A stretch of 64,000 bases of DNA from Gammaproteobacteria bacterium (GTDB taxonomy: Bacteria; Pseudomonadota; Gammaproteobacteria; Arenicellales; Poriferihabitantaceae). Below the pieces are notes generated by a model, which worked only from the letters and a program-made list of their open reading frames with translations, did not search any database and was not told the DNA's origin. The position numbers were made by a program, and so were the translations under genes. How positions within the stretch are numbered: the first letter of the stretch is position 1; each line of letters begins with the position of its first letter. The DNA is taken from the NCBI GenBank assembly GCA_030432755.1, contig JAUILZ010000001.1, positions 1-64,000 on the forward strand, given 5' to 3'. Below are positions 36,430 through 44,653 of the stretch, in pieces.

Positions 36430-37031
36430 AGGACCGGAAAATCCCACTCCATTCTCCGGATGTACCGCCGACGACGCGCTCCACGCTGGATCACTGGTAT
36501 CGCACCCAGCCGGACGATCGCCTCGCGCACCTGATCCGTGACGTGGCGCGGGGCCTGAAACGATCCCTGCAACTGCGGTTGTCCGAACACGGCGTCCAGT
36601 TCGGCCACTGGGCTTTCCTGCGCGTGCTCTGGTTCGAGGACGGACTCAGCCAGCGCGAACTGAGCGAGCAGACCGGCCTCACCGAATCCACCACCCACAC
36701 CGCACTCGGCCGGATGGAGGCCATTGGCCTCGTCGAGCGCCGGCATGCCGAGGGCAACCGCCGCAGGATCCATGTCTATCTCACCGACGCCGGGCGTGAG
36801 CTCGAGTCAACGCTCGTGCCACTCGCGAAAGAGGTGAATGAAATCGCCCTGGACGGACTCGAGAAAGGGCAGACGGAGGTGCTCCGGTCGGCCCTGCTCG
36901 GTGCACTATCCAACCTCGCGGAAGACGAAGCCGCCGCCAGCCGCGAAGGCCGGCGGATCACTGCCACCCGCGACCAGGGCGGGGTGACGGCCGAGAATAC
37001 GACTACGGCGCCGCTTTCTCGAGATCCCTGA
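36426..37031 (+). CDS. MarR-family transcriptional regulator
   Basis: A 201-residue winged-helix regulator. The DNA-binding part reads HWAFLRVLWFEDGLSQRELSEQTGLTESTTHTALGRMEAIGLVERRHAEGNRRRIHVYLTDAG , the standard MarR helix-turn-helix and wing (about residues 57-122), flanked by helices for dimer formation. MarR proteins usually repress neighbouring genes and release DNA on binding a phenolic or aromatic acid, which suits this region. The gene overlaps the upstream aldolase-family gene by four bases, so repressor and enzyme are made together. The C-terminal 40 residues are longer than usual and low in complexity. Its 3' end overlaps the convergent lipoprotein gene by 29 bases. Confidence 0.93.
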   Translation: MKDRKIPLHSPDVPPTTRSTLDHWYRTQPDDRLAHLIRDVARGLKRSLQLRLSEHGVQFGHWAFLRVLWFEDGLSQRELSEQTGLTESTTHTALGRMEAIGLVERRHAEGNRRRIHVYLTDAGRELESTLVPLAKEVNEIALDGLEKGQTEVLRSALLGALSNLAEDEAAASREGRRITATRDQGGVTAENTTTAPLSRDP

Positions 37032-38553
37032 TTTCCTGCTCAAGCGTGAGGATGGTTTTGCGATTCTCGAGATCGGCAATCGTCTGGCTGGTTTCCTCTG
37101 CAGAACTCGTACGGAACCCTGCCAGGGCACTGATGGTCTGACCCGGCAACTCCGCCGGAACCGCATCGTTTTCGAGGGTCACCGTTTTCAGGCCACCAGT
37201 GTCTTCATGGGTCGCCAGCGCGATCTTTCCCCGCCTGCCACCGATCGTATGCGGCAGCGCGGCGATCGGTCCGTACTGGGCGACCGGCAGGAGAGCTTCG
37301 TAGGCATACAACTTCGGTTTGCCGACGGCATCTTCCATCTTCCCGGTGACCCGCAGGAATCCCCTGGCCGGAATGCGATACCGGTAGCCCGCGGTTCCCT
37401 TCGCCTCAGGGCAGGATGGGTCGCAGGGCGGAAAGTCATACGGATCAATCTTGACCGCTAACTGCAAGCTGGCAGCCAGCCCGGTTGCGTAATTTTCCTG
37501 CAAGGCGACATGCATGGTTTTCTCAATGGTCGCGATAGTTTCTTGATCCTGGCTCTTTTCCGCATCTGTCCCGATGATGTCCGGAGGAGATTCTTCGTCA
37601 ACCATCGTGGTCTTCCATCCGGCAATGTTTGCTTCAGGAAGGGAGAGCCAGTCGACATCCTCTATGCGTCGCCAGTTAGCCTGTTCGGAAACCAGCGCCG
37701 CACCTTCGAGGGGTATCAACCGGGTTGCCAAGTATGACGTGCTGACTTCCTTGAACGATTTACCAAGTTCACGCTCTACATCGGCGCCAGGCAGGTCAAT
37801 AAGACCCAGCTCCAGTTTTTCGAAGAACCCCAGGTAGGCGGGGAGGTCGCTAACCGCAGATTGCAAACCCTCCGCGAGGATCTTATCTCTTGCCAAATCA
37901 AGCTTGTTACGCCATTCAGCCAATTGCTCGAGCTGTTTGTATGACCTTAGGAACACTGAGCACGTTTCCCGCCCTGGCTCTTCACTTCCATCGGTTTCAT
38001 TTGCTGTTTCAGGTCCTCGACTGAATTCCTTCAGGTTGCTTTCGAGTGGCGACGAAACTGCAGATTTCGCAATGGCATCCAATAGGTTCAATACCGCGGT
38101 AGCCTTATGGTCCGTGGTTTCCGACGTCGTGGAAGACAGGATTCCCCGTTCATTGATCTCCACCGTGTGATTTGACGAAGTGAAATCCTCGAAATCGGGG
38201 TCGAGGGAATACAAATTTTCGTAGTCAGCCACGGAACGCGTCTTGATGGTTGGCGCTTCGATGGAATAGGTATTGCTGGAGTCGTCATCATTGACCTCGC
38301 AGCTCGCGTCTGCGGGCATCTGATTACCGATGCAGATTGAGACGCAGTCATCCCATTTCTCAAAATACCGCCCGGTACGTGTCTTTGTGGTTTTCACTGG
38401 TACGGCAACAAGCACCTCCGTTTTGGGCAGGGCGTAATAGATACCCGGTTTCTCCCAGATACTTGTTCTGTCGCCCTTGGATTTATCCACGGCGAACCTG
38501 ACCGAGCAACCGGAGAGCAGCGTTACCACGGCAAGAGTCGTTATCAGGTTCAT
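37003..38553 (-). CDS. orphan lipoprotein of unknown function (516 aa)
   Basis: The N-terminus is a lipoprotein signal: MNLITTLAVVTLLSGCSVRF, with the lipobox LLSGC. The mature protein is about 500 residues, mixed alpha/beta, rich in Asp, Glu, Ser and Thr, with clustered cysteines (CVSICIGNQ... C near residues 70-90 and CDPSC around 380). GIYYALPKTEVLVAVPV near the start of the mature part resembles the opening of some DUF4831-type periplasmic proteins, but I do not assign a family. Its base composition is lower in GC and its codon use less biased than the neighbours, and it interrupts a catabolic region, both signs of acquisition. A start at the ATG at 38565 is also possible. Confidence 0.75.
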   Translation of the reverse strand: MNLITTLAVVTLLSGCSVRFAVDKSKGDRTSIWEKPGIYYALPKTEVLVAVPVKTTKTRTGRYFEKWDDCVSICIGNQMPADASCEVNDDDSSNTYSIEAPTIKTRSVADYENLYSLDPDFEDFTSSNHTVEINERGILSSTTSETTDHKATAVLNLLDAIAKSAVSSPLESNLKEFSRGPETANETDGSEEPGRETCSVFLRSYKQLEQLAEWRNKLDLARDKILAEGLQSAVSDLPAYLGFFEKLELGLIDLPGADVERELGKSFKEVSTSYLATRLIPLEGAALVSEQANWRRIEDVDWLSLPEANIAGWKTTMVDEESPPDIIGTDAEKSQDQETIATIEKTMHVALQENYATGLAASLQLAVKIDPYDFPPCDPSCPEAKGTAGYRYRIPARGFLRVTGKMEDAVGKPKLYAYEALLPVAQYGPIAALPHTIGGRRGKIALATHEDTGGLKTVTLENDAVPAELPGQTISALAGFRTSSAEETSQTIADLENRKTILTLEQEIRDLEKAAP

Positions 38554-38684
38554 TTGGCAGGTCATTTCCGTTATCCATGGAGTGCGTATCACTTGCAGTC
38601 ATTAGATCGCATGGCTGCCAACGGCAATGTGGGAATTGTCACACCAGGGAATCCTGGAACCGCTCCTCTGCCCGCCGCATCGCG

Positions 38685-38716
38685 CATGGATGCCAGCCTG
38701 CGCTGGCATTTCGGAG
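38685..38716. repeat. REP-like single hairpin, copy E
   Basis: CATGGATGCCAGC-CTGC-GCTGGCATTTC: one arm of the element only, with compensating stem changes (TGCCAGC/GCTGGCA). Confidence 0.7.
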
Positions 38717-38751
38717 TATCTGGTCCCCCCTCGTCGTCAGTAACGTGCAGC

Positions 38752-38852
38752 AATCCCAGCGAAAGCTGGGATCCATGTCACATTTCGAGAAAGGGTTGGC
38801 TGCGGAGACAATCCTGGACCGCCTGGACGCCAGCTTTCGCTGGCGTTTCGTA
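38752..38852. repeat. REPIN-like inverted repeat element, copy F
   Basis: Left arm ATCCCAGCGAAAGCTGGGAT then CCATGTCACATTTCGAGAAA; right arm CTGGACGCCAGC then TTTCGCTGGCGTTTCG. The spacer is longer (about 40 bases) than in the other copies. It ends about 28 bases after the oxygenase stop codon. Confidence 0.8.
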
Positions 38853-38879
38853 CTCCAAAGCGCCAACCAGGCGGAGAAG

Positions 38880-40163
38880 TTATCCCGTCGCCGTCGCCGC
38901 GGGCGCCATGCCGCCGCCCAGGGAGCGCCAGTCCTCGGTCTTGTCGACGATGCCCTGGTAGGAGGCGATGCTGACCAGCGGCGGACGGTCTGGCGAGGTG
39001 CCGAGGGCGGGCTTGCCGTCCGCCACCGCGGCGGCGGCGTCGACCATCAGGCGGCGGAACTCGACGATGGCGATGTCGCTGGCGCCCAGCGTTTCCTGGC
39101 TGCGATCCTCGATACTGCCCATGGAGCACCACATGGCGATATCCTGGTTGGGGATTCCGGGGATGCCGGTGTAGTTGCCCGCCTTCATGGCTTCCCGGTC
39201 CTGGCCGAAGTCGTTGCCCGCGTGGCGGCGACTGGTGAAGTCCTCGTTGAGGTCGACGCCGGGCACGGCGCGGCAGAAGTCCCGCCAGGTGGCGGTATCC
39301 GGGCACTCCTCGCCTCCCCAGGCGATGAAGTGGAACAGAGAGTTGTGGTCATCCTCGGGCACGATGACCGCGGCCACGTTATACGAACTGTTGGGCGGTA
39401 TGAGCGCCACGAAGGGCGCCACGTAGACCGTAATGCGGACGTAATCCTGCTTCGCTGCGTTCTTGATCGGCCGCCTCAGGGCGGCATAGCGGAATCCATA
39501 GGAAGTGACCTCGGTGACCATGCGCGGCGACTTGTCGGTGGACGGTCGGAGCCAGCGGTCGGATTCCGCGCCGGCGCTCGATATACGGGCAGGCACCATG
39601 TCGCTGGAATGCAGGCTCGAGGAATGCGCGGAATCGATCTGGCCTTCCATGATCTGGGCCCAGTTGGCGGGCACCCGGATCTTGAGAATGGACACCGGGG
39701 TGTCGTCGTCCGGGCTGAACGGCGGGCGCTCGAATTCGGGCGGTTCGCCCTCGCCGAGGTAGATCCAGACGAAGCCACCGCATTCGCGCACCGGGTAGGC
39801 GCGCTGCTTCACCTTCTCCATCAGCTTGCTTCCCGGCGGCTCCGACGGGGTCTCGATGCAGTTGCCGTCGACGTCGAATTTCCAGCCGTGGTAGAGGCAG
39901 CGCAGGCCGCAGTCCTCGTTGCGGCCGTAGACCAGCGAGGCGCGGCGGTGGGGACAGAGCTCGTCCAGCGCGCCGAGGCGGTCCTCGCTGTCTCTGAAAA
40001 CGACAAGATTGCGGCCCATGAGGCGCACGCGCTTCGGCTTGCCGTCCGGCTCGGAGACTTCCTCCCCGAGCAGCGCCGGGATCCAGTGGGCCTGCATCAG
40101 GCGGCCCATGGGCGCATCACCCTCGACCCGGGTGAGCAGGTCGTTTTCCTTCTTGGTCAGCAT
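38880..40163 (-). CDS. phthalate 4,5-dioxygenase-type Rieske oxygenase
   Basis: A 427-residue ring-hydroxylating oxygenase alpha subunit. The opening MLTKKENDLLTRVEGDAPMG matches the phthalate 4,5-dioxygenase branch. The Rieske [2Fe-2S] ligands are CPHRRASL and CLYHGWKF (about residues 70-93). The catalytic iron site follows NWAQIMEGQIDSAHSSSLHS, with the D-x2-H-x4-H spacing. It would insert O2 into phthalate (or a close relative) to give the cis-4,5-dihydrodiol. There is no beta subunit gene, as expected for this homomeric class. Electrons come from the reductase encoded divergently at 40312; the gap between holds the second candidate MarR operator. Substrate is inferred from the adjacent pathway genes. 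Confidence 0.9.
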   Translation of the reverse strand: MLTKKENDLLTRVEGDAPMGRLMQAHWIPALLGEEVSEPDGKPKRVRLMGRNLVVFRDSEDRLGALDELCPHRRASLVYGRNEDCGLRCLYHGWKFDVDGNCIETPSEPPGSKLMEKVKQRAYPVRECGGFVWIYLGEGEPPEFERPPFSPDDDTPVSILKIRVPANWAQIMEGQIDSAHSSSLHSSDMVPARISSAGAESDRWLRPSTDKSPRMVTEVTSYGFRYAALRRPIKNAAKQDYVRITVYVAPFVALIPPNSSYNVAAVIVPEDDHNSLFHFIAWGGEECPDTATWRDFCRAVPGVDLNEDFTSRRHAGNDFGQDREAMKAGNYTGIPGIPNQDIAMWCSMGSIEDRSQETLGASDIAIVEFRRLMVDAAAAVADGKPALGTSPDRPPLVSIASYQGIVDKTEDWRSLGGGMAPAATATG

Positions 40164-40210
40164 TGTGGTCTCGCTTGTCGTCTTGCCAGTGGCGGAGAAC
40201 TGGATTAAAT

Positions 40211-40226
40211 TTCGATATCTAAGATT
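40211..40226. promoter_or_regulatory. candidate MarR operator, site 2
   Basis: TTCGATATCTAA (40211-40222) is an inverted repeat with one mismatch, and the 16-base block is the reverse-complement match (14/16) of 35557-35572. It lies 48 bases before the oxygenase start and 86 bases before the reductase start, well placed to control both. Confidence 0.65.
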
Positions 40227-40311
40227 AAACGAAAGTTACCTAAAATCCCGCCGCCTGTCGAGCATTTCGCATCTGCGATTCCCGTGTTTGCGACGCCGGG
40301 TTCCTGAACCA

Positions 40312-41283
40312 ATGGCTGCACAATCGAAGGACGACTCCGGCTTCCGGTCCCTGACCGTGGTGGAGAAGCGACCCATCGCGCGTGAAATCTGGGCTTTCCA
40401 CCTGGCGGATGCCAATGGCGGGCCGCTGGCCGCGTATACCCCGGGAGCCCATGTCGCCGTGGTGACGCCGAGCGGGGCGAGGCGACAGTACTCCCTCTGC
40501 GGCGACGGCGAATCACCCGACCACTACGAGCTCGGGATCAAGGCCGAGCGTCCCGGGCGCGGCGCCTCGGTGAGCATGATCGAGCAGCTCGAGGTCGGTG
40601 ACACCCTGCTGGTGTCCCCGCCGGAAAACACCTTTCCCCTCGACCCGGCGTCCGAATACCTGTTCATCGCCGGCGGAATCGGCATCACCCCGATCCGTGC
40701 CATGGTGCGCCATCTCCATGCCCGGGGCGAGGACAATTTCCAACTGATCTACTGCACCCGGGACCGCGAGGGCGCCGCCTTCGCGGAGGAACTGGAGTCG
40801 GCCCCCTTTGCCGACCGGGTGACGATCCACCATGACGGCGGCGACCCGGACGCGGTCTACGACCTCTGGCCGTTTTTCGAGACACCGGGGAACGCGCTGG
40901 TGTACTGCTGCGGGCCACGGCCGCTGATGGACGACGTGCACGACATGAGCGGTCACTGGAAATCCGGCCGTATCCGCTTCGAGGATTTCGCCTCCGACGT
41001 CGAGGCCCTGCGCCCGGATGATCGAGCGTTCCGGGTGCGTCACGCTGACAGCGGTGAAGCCTTCGACATCCCGGCGGACGCCACCATCCTGGACACCCTG
41101 CGCCGCCACGACCAGGTGCTCCGCAGCAGCTGCGAAAGCGGCGCCTGTGGCGCCTGCCGGGTGGAGCTGGTGGCCGGCGAGGCGGATCACCGCGACAGCG
41201 TTCTCGAGGACCGGGAACGCGGCAGTAACCTCATGATCTGCGTGTCGCGTGCGTTGTCGGATGAACTCGTCCTGCGCTGGTAG
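40312..41283 (+). CDS. phthalate dioxygenase reductase-type flavoprotein
   Basis: A 323-residue electron-transfer protein with the phthalate dioxygenase reductase domain order. FMN domain: RQYSLCG; NAD domain: FIAGGIGITPIRAM and YCCGPRPLM; C-terminal plant-type [2Fe-2S] domain: CESGACGACRV, with the fourth Cys in MICVSRA. It passes electrons from NADH to the Rieske oxygenase. The ATG at 40312 is chosen because conserved sequence begins there; the frame is open upstream into the divergent gene but encodes nothing conserved. The dehydrogenase gene follows within 12 bases, so the upper pathway genes form one transcript. Confidence 0.93.
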   Translation: MAAQSKDDSGFRSLTVVEKRPIAREIWAFHLADANGGPLAAYTPGAHVAVVTPSGARRQYSLCGDGESPDHYELGIKAERPGRGASVSMIEQLEVGDTLLVSPPENTFPLDPASEYLFIAGGIGITPIRAMVRHLHARGEDNFQLIYCTRDREGAAFAEELESAPFADRVTIHHDGGDPDAVYDLWPFFETPGNALVYCCGPRPLMDDVHDMSGHWKSGRIRFEDFASDVEALRPDDRAFRVRHADSGEAFDIPADATILDTLRRHDQVLRSSCESGACGACRVELVAGEADHRDSVLEDRERGSNLMICVSRALSDELVLRW

Positions 41284-41294
41284 CAAGAGCTCCT

Positions 41295-42536
41295 GTGGCT
41301 GAGCAGCCGATCGGCCTCGGGGTCGTGGGCCTCGGGCGGGCGTTCAGCCTGATGCTGCCCACCTTTACGCGCGATCCGCGCTTCCGGCTCGTGGCCGCGG
41401 CGACCCCAGGGGCGCCTGGCCGCGAGGCGTTCGTTGGTGATCTCGGCGGCCGCGCATATGAAAGCGTGGAAGGACTCTGCAAGGACGACGAGGTAAGCGC
41501 GGTCTACATCGCCAGTCCTCATGAATTTCACTGTGAGCATGTGCTGAAACTCGCCGCCGCGGGCAAGCACCTGCTGGTGGACAAGCCACTCGCGATTTCC
41601 GTGGACGAGGCGAACCGCATGGTGGACGCGGTGGACAAGGCCGGCGTCGGCCTGGTCTGCGGGCCGAGTCACAGCTTCGATGCCCCCGTGCTGCTAGCGC
41701 GGCGGCTGATCGACAGCGACGAATACGGCAAGGTGCGCCAACTGCACGCGGTCTATCACACGGACTTCCTCTACCGCCCACGGCGCGCGGCAGAGCTCGA
41801 TACCGGCCAGGGCGGCGGGGTGGTGTTCAGCCAGGGGGTGCACCAGGTCGACGTGGCGCGTTTTCTCGCCGGCGGCAGGGTGACCAGCGTGCAGGCACTG
41901 ACGGGCAACTGGGATCCCGGGCGGCCCACCGAGGGCGCCTACAGCGCGCTCCTGTCTTTCGATGACGGCGCCTTCGTGTCGCTCACCTACAACGGCTATG
42001 GCCGCTTTCGCGGCGATGCGCTGATGGACGACGTTGGTGAACTCGGATTCCCGCGGGATCCGTCCAGTTACACCGACGTTCGTCAGCCCCTCAGGAACCT
42101 GTCACCCGAAGAGGAAGCCGGGCGCAAGCGCCAGCGCAACCTCGGTTTCGCCGGCACCGGCGATCTCGCTGATCCGCTGCCGCCCTTTCACGAGCATTTC
42201 GGCCTGGTGATCGTGAGTTGTGAGCGGGCCGACCTGCGCCTCTACCCGGACGGGGTGGAAGTATTCGGCGAGGAGCGTCGGCGCGTCCGGCTCGCGCCCC
42301 CGGACCTCCCACGGCGCGAGGTGATGGACGAGTTGTACGCCGTGGTGGCCGAAGGCCGTCAATCAGTGCATGATGCGCGCTGGGCGCGGGCAAGCCTCGA
42401 GGCGACGATCGCGATACTCGAAAGCGCGCGCCGCCAGGCGCCGGTCAGCCTCGAATACCAGTCGCCCCTGCCGGGTGACTGGCAAGATGTCTACGGACCG
42501 CAGCCGGGGTTTGCGCCGGCGGCGGGTGAAACCTGA
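41295..42536 (+). CDS. Gfo/Idh/MocA dehydrogenase, dihydrodiol phthalate dehydrogenase-like
   Basis: A 413-residue NAD(P)-dependent oxidoreductase with N-terminal Rossmann fold (GLGVVGLGRAFSLMLP) and the family Lys-Pro motif (LLVDKPLAIS). SHSFDAPVLLARRL, DFLYRPRRAAELDTGQGGGVVFSQGVHQVD and GNWDPGRPTEGAYSALL match what is known of Pht4-type 4,5-dihydro-4,5-dihydroxyphthalate dehydrogenases. It would re-aromatise the dihydrodiol to 4,5-dihydroxyphthalate. The start codon is GTG, 11 bases after the reductase stop. The next gene, 17 bases on, encodes the decarboxylase for the product, which supports the assignment. Confidence 0.9.
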   Translation: MAEQPIGLGVVGLGRAFSLMLPTFTRDPRFRLVAAATPGAPGREAFVGDLGGRAYESVEGLCKDDEVSAVYIASPHEFHCEHVLKLAAAGKHLLVDKPLAISVDEANRMVDAVDKAGVGLVCGPSHSFDAPVLLARRLIDSDEYGKVRQLHAVYHTDFLYRPRRAAELDTGQGGGVVFSQGVHQVDVARFLAGGRVTSVQALTGNWDPGRPTEGAYSALLSFDDGAFVSLTYNGYGRFRGDALMDDVGELGFPRDPSSYTDVRQPLRNLSPEEEAGRKRQRNLGFAGTGDLADPLPPFHEHFGLVIVSCERADLRLYPDGVEVFGEERRRVRLAPPDLPRREVMDELYAVVAEGRQSVHDARWARASLEATIAILESARRQAPVSLEYQSPLPGDWQDVYGPQPGFAPAAGET

Positions 42537-42553
42537 AACCAGATCCCTTACCC

Positions 42554-43543
42554 ATGTCCAACCTGGAGCTCTCCTTCGCCATCGGCGACTACGACCGCAA
42601 CCGCCCGCTGATCGACGGCGCGGTGACCATCGATGGCGTCGAGCCGGTGTTCCTTCGCCTCACGCCGGAAGAGATCTTCTTTCGCGCCTTCCGCCACCAG
42701 GCTTTTGATGTCTGCGAACTGTCCTTCGGCTCCTACGTGGTGAGCCTGGACCGCGGCGCGCCGGGTTACATCGCGATCCCGGCCTACCTGTCGCGGGCGT
42801 TCCGCCATTCGTCGATCCTGGTGCGCACCGATCGCGGCATCGACAGCGCGGCGGACCTCCGTGGCAAGCGCATCGGCATCGCCGAGTACCAGTTGAGCGC
42901 CAACATCTGGGCGCGCGGCATCCTCGAGGACGAGTACGGGGTGAAGCCGTCGGAGATCACCTGGGTGCGCGGCGGCATGGAGGTGCCGGGGCGTCCTGAA
43001 AAGATCCGCCTGACCCTGCCCGACGACGTCACCATGGAACAGGCGCCGGCGGACAGGTCGCTGAACGACCTGCTGGAGGCCGGCGAGATCGATGGATTCA
43101 TGGGCCCGCGCACGCTGTCCTGCTTCGACCGTGGTCACCCGCAGATGGCGCGCCTGTTCGCCGACCCCGCTGTCGCCACGGACTACTATCGCCGCACCGG
43201 TGTGTTTCCCATCATGCACCTGCTCGGTATCCGGCGCGAACTCGCGGACCGGCATCCCTGGCTGCCAAACACCCTGCTCAAGGCCTTCGGCAAGTCCAAG
43301 TCAGTCGCGCTGGAACACCTGCTGGACACCTCGGCCACCAAGGTCACGCTGCCCTTCGTCGAGGAACAACTCGCCGCGGCGCGCGCGCTGCTGGGCGACG
43401 ACTTCTGGTCCTACGGGGTGGCGAACAACCTGCCGACCCTGGAGGCTTTTCTTGAGTATCACCACCGCCAGGGACTGTCCTCGCGCCGCTTCGCGGTGGA
43501 GGAACTGTTTCATCCTTCCACCCTGGAGTCCTTCAGCGTCTGA
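42554..43543 (+). CDS. 4,5-dihydroxyphthalate decarboxylase-like protein
   Basis: A 329-residue protein of the 4,5-dihydroxyphthalate decarboxylase (Pht5) family, which has a periplasmic-binding-protein-like fold but no signal peptide. Hallmarks are LELSFAIGDYDRNRPLIDG at the start, FFRAFRHQAFDVCELSFGSY, and GKRIGIAEYQLSANIWARGIL. The enzyme removes one carboxyl group to give protocatechuate, ending the phthalate upper pathway. It follows the dehydrogenase gene by 17 bases and converges on the next operon. No protocatechuate ring-cleavage genes are in the window, so the lower pathway must be elsewhere. Confidence 0.92.
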   Translation: MSNLELSFAIGDYDRNRPLIDGAVTIDGVEPVFLRLTPEEIFFRAFRHQAFDVCELSFGSYVVSLDRGAPGYIAIPAYLSRAFRHSSILVRTDRGIDSAADLRGKRIGIAEYQLSANIWARGILEDEYGVKPSEITWVRGGMEVPGRPEKIRLTLPDDVTMEQAPADRSLNDLLEAGEIDGFMGPRTLSCFDRGHPQMARLFADPAVATDYYRRTGVFPIMHLLGIRRELADRHPWLPNTLLKAFGKSKSVALEHLLDTSATKVTLPFVEEQLAAARALLGDDFWSYGVANNLPTLEAFLEYHHRQGLSSRRFAVEELFHPSTLESFSV

Positions 43544-43563
43544 ACGCCCGGGCGGATCAAGCG

Positions 43564-43791
43564 TCATTGACCGCCCGACCGGGAATCACCCGCGGCAAGG
43601 CGGATCACGAGCAGCGCCAGGGGCGCGCCGTGGAAAAGCAGGTCGAAGACATCCAGCGGACGGCGCAGGTCGCCCGCGGCAAGCATTTTCAATTTCTCCC
43701 ACAGGTGGGGTTCCGGTGAGAAGGGGGCGAGCGCCAGCAGAACCGCGATCAACGCCAGCGGCAAGAGGGGCAGCGCCCGGATCCAGCGCAT
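43564..43791 (-). CDS. small membrane protein at the end of the carboxylase operon
   Basis: A 75-residue protein with two hydrophobic segments: residues 3-24 (WIRALPLLPLALIAVLLALA) and about 55-68 (LLFHGAPLALLVIRLA), joined by a short charged loop containing PEPHLWEKLKMLAAGDLRRP. Start is the ATG at 43791 (GGCGAGG upstream), 15 bases after the stop of the beta-keto acid cleavage enzyme, so it belongs to that operon. Similar tiny two-helix proteins with an FxPxPHLxEKxxxL pattern occur in many proteobacteria and may be general membrane proteins, but I know of no function. The operon position is the only clue. Confidence 0.7.
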   Translation of the reverse strand: MRWIRALPLLPLALIAVLLALAPFSPEPHLWEKLKMLAAGDLRRPLDVFDLLFHGAPLALLVIRLAAGDSRSGGQ

Positions 43792-43806
43792 TGCCTCGCC
43801 CCGCAA

Positions 43807-44637
43807 TCAGCCCGCGTTCAGGCTGAGCAACCGGCGCGCCTCCGCCGGGCTCGCGGGGTGGCGATCGTAGTCCGCGGCAACCGCGGTGATCAGTTCCACC
43901 AGCGCGGCATTGCTCGGCGCCAGCGAATCGCGACCGATCTTGATATTGTCCTCCATGCCCGTGCGCGCGTGGCCACCCATCTCGAGGCTCCACTGGTTGA
44001 CCACGAACTGGTTGCGGCCGACGCCCATGGCGCACCAGGTGGCATCCGGCGCCAGGGTCTTCAACTCGCCGACGAGGAATTCCAGCAGATTGCGCCGCGC
44101 AGGCATGGCGCCGGGGATGCCGAGAACGAACTGGACGTGGATCGGCGACGGGATGCGTCCCTGCTCCGCGAGCTTTACCGCGTTGTAGAGCATTGCCGCG
44201 TCGAATACCTCGATTTCCGGGCGCACCCCGTGCTTCATCATGTCGTCCGCGAGCGCGTCGATCAGCGCCGGTGGATTCTCATAGATCATCCCGGGGAAGT
44301 TCACCGACCCGGTGGCGAGCGACGCCATGTCCGGTTTCAGGTGCAGCATCGCGCCGCGCGCATCGGCGTCGCGCCCGCGGCCGCCGGTGGAGAACTGGAT
44401 GATCATGTCCGGGCAATGCTTGCGCACGCCTTCCTGCACCCGGGCGAACAGCTCCGGATCGGAGGAAGGATTCTCGTCCGCGTCGCGCACGTGAATATGC
44501 ACCAGCGTCGAGCCCGCCTCGAAGGCCTCGTGGGTGGACTCGATCTGCTCTTCCGGAGTGACCGGCACCGCCGGGTTGTCCTTCTTGCGCGGCTGGGAGC
44601 CTGTGATGGCGGTGGTGATGATGATGGGGGTGGTCAT
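43807..44637 (-). CDS. beta-keto acid cleavage enzyme (BKACE, DUF849)
   Basis: A 276-residue TIM-barrel enzyme of the family founded by 3-keto-5-aminohexanoate cleavage enzyme (Kce). These enzymes transfer acetyl-CoA onto a beta-keto acid and release acetoacetate plus a new acyl-CoA. Visible signatures are TPEEQIESTHEAFEAGSTLVH , the zinc-binding HIHVRD, QFSTGG, and GGHARTGMEDNI carrying the third ligand Glu. Substrate within the family is set by side-chain positions I cannot read reliably; beta-ketoadipate, beta-ketoglutarate and dehydrocarnitine are among known ones. It follows the carboxyltransferase gene by 16 bases, which suggests the two act in one pathway. Confidence 0.92.
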   Translation of the reverse strand: MTTPIIITTAITGSQPRKKDNPAVPVTPEEQIESTHEAFEAGSTLVHIHVRDADENPSSDPELFARVQEGVRKHCPDMIIQFSTGGRGRDADARGAMLHLKPDMASLATGSVNFPGMIYENPPALIDALADDMMKHGVRPEIEVFDAAMLYNAVKLAEQGRIPSPIHVQFVLGIPGAMPARRNLLEFLVGELKTLAPDATWCAMGVGRNQFVVNQWSLEMGGHARTGMEDNIKIGRDSLAPSNAALVELITAVAADYDRHPASPAEARRLLSLNAG

Positions 44638-44653
44638 GAGGGTCTCGGTGTGA

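Larger units (their letters stand above)
38554..38879. other. intergenic region holding REP-like elements
   Basis: This 326-base gap between the lipoprotein and the Rieske oxygenase genes is largely filled by REP-like copies E and F. No gene is supported. Confidence 0.6.
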
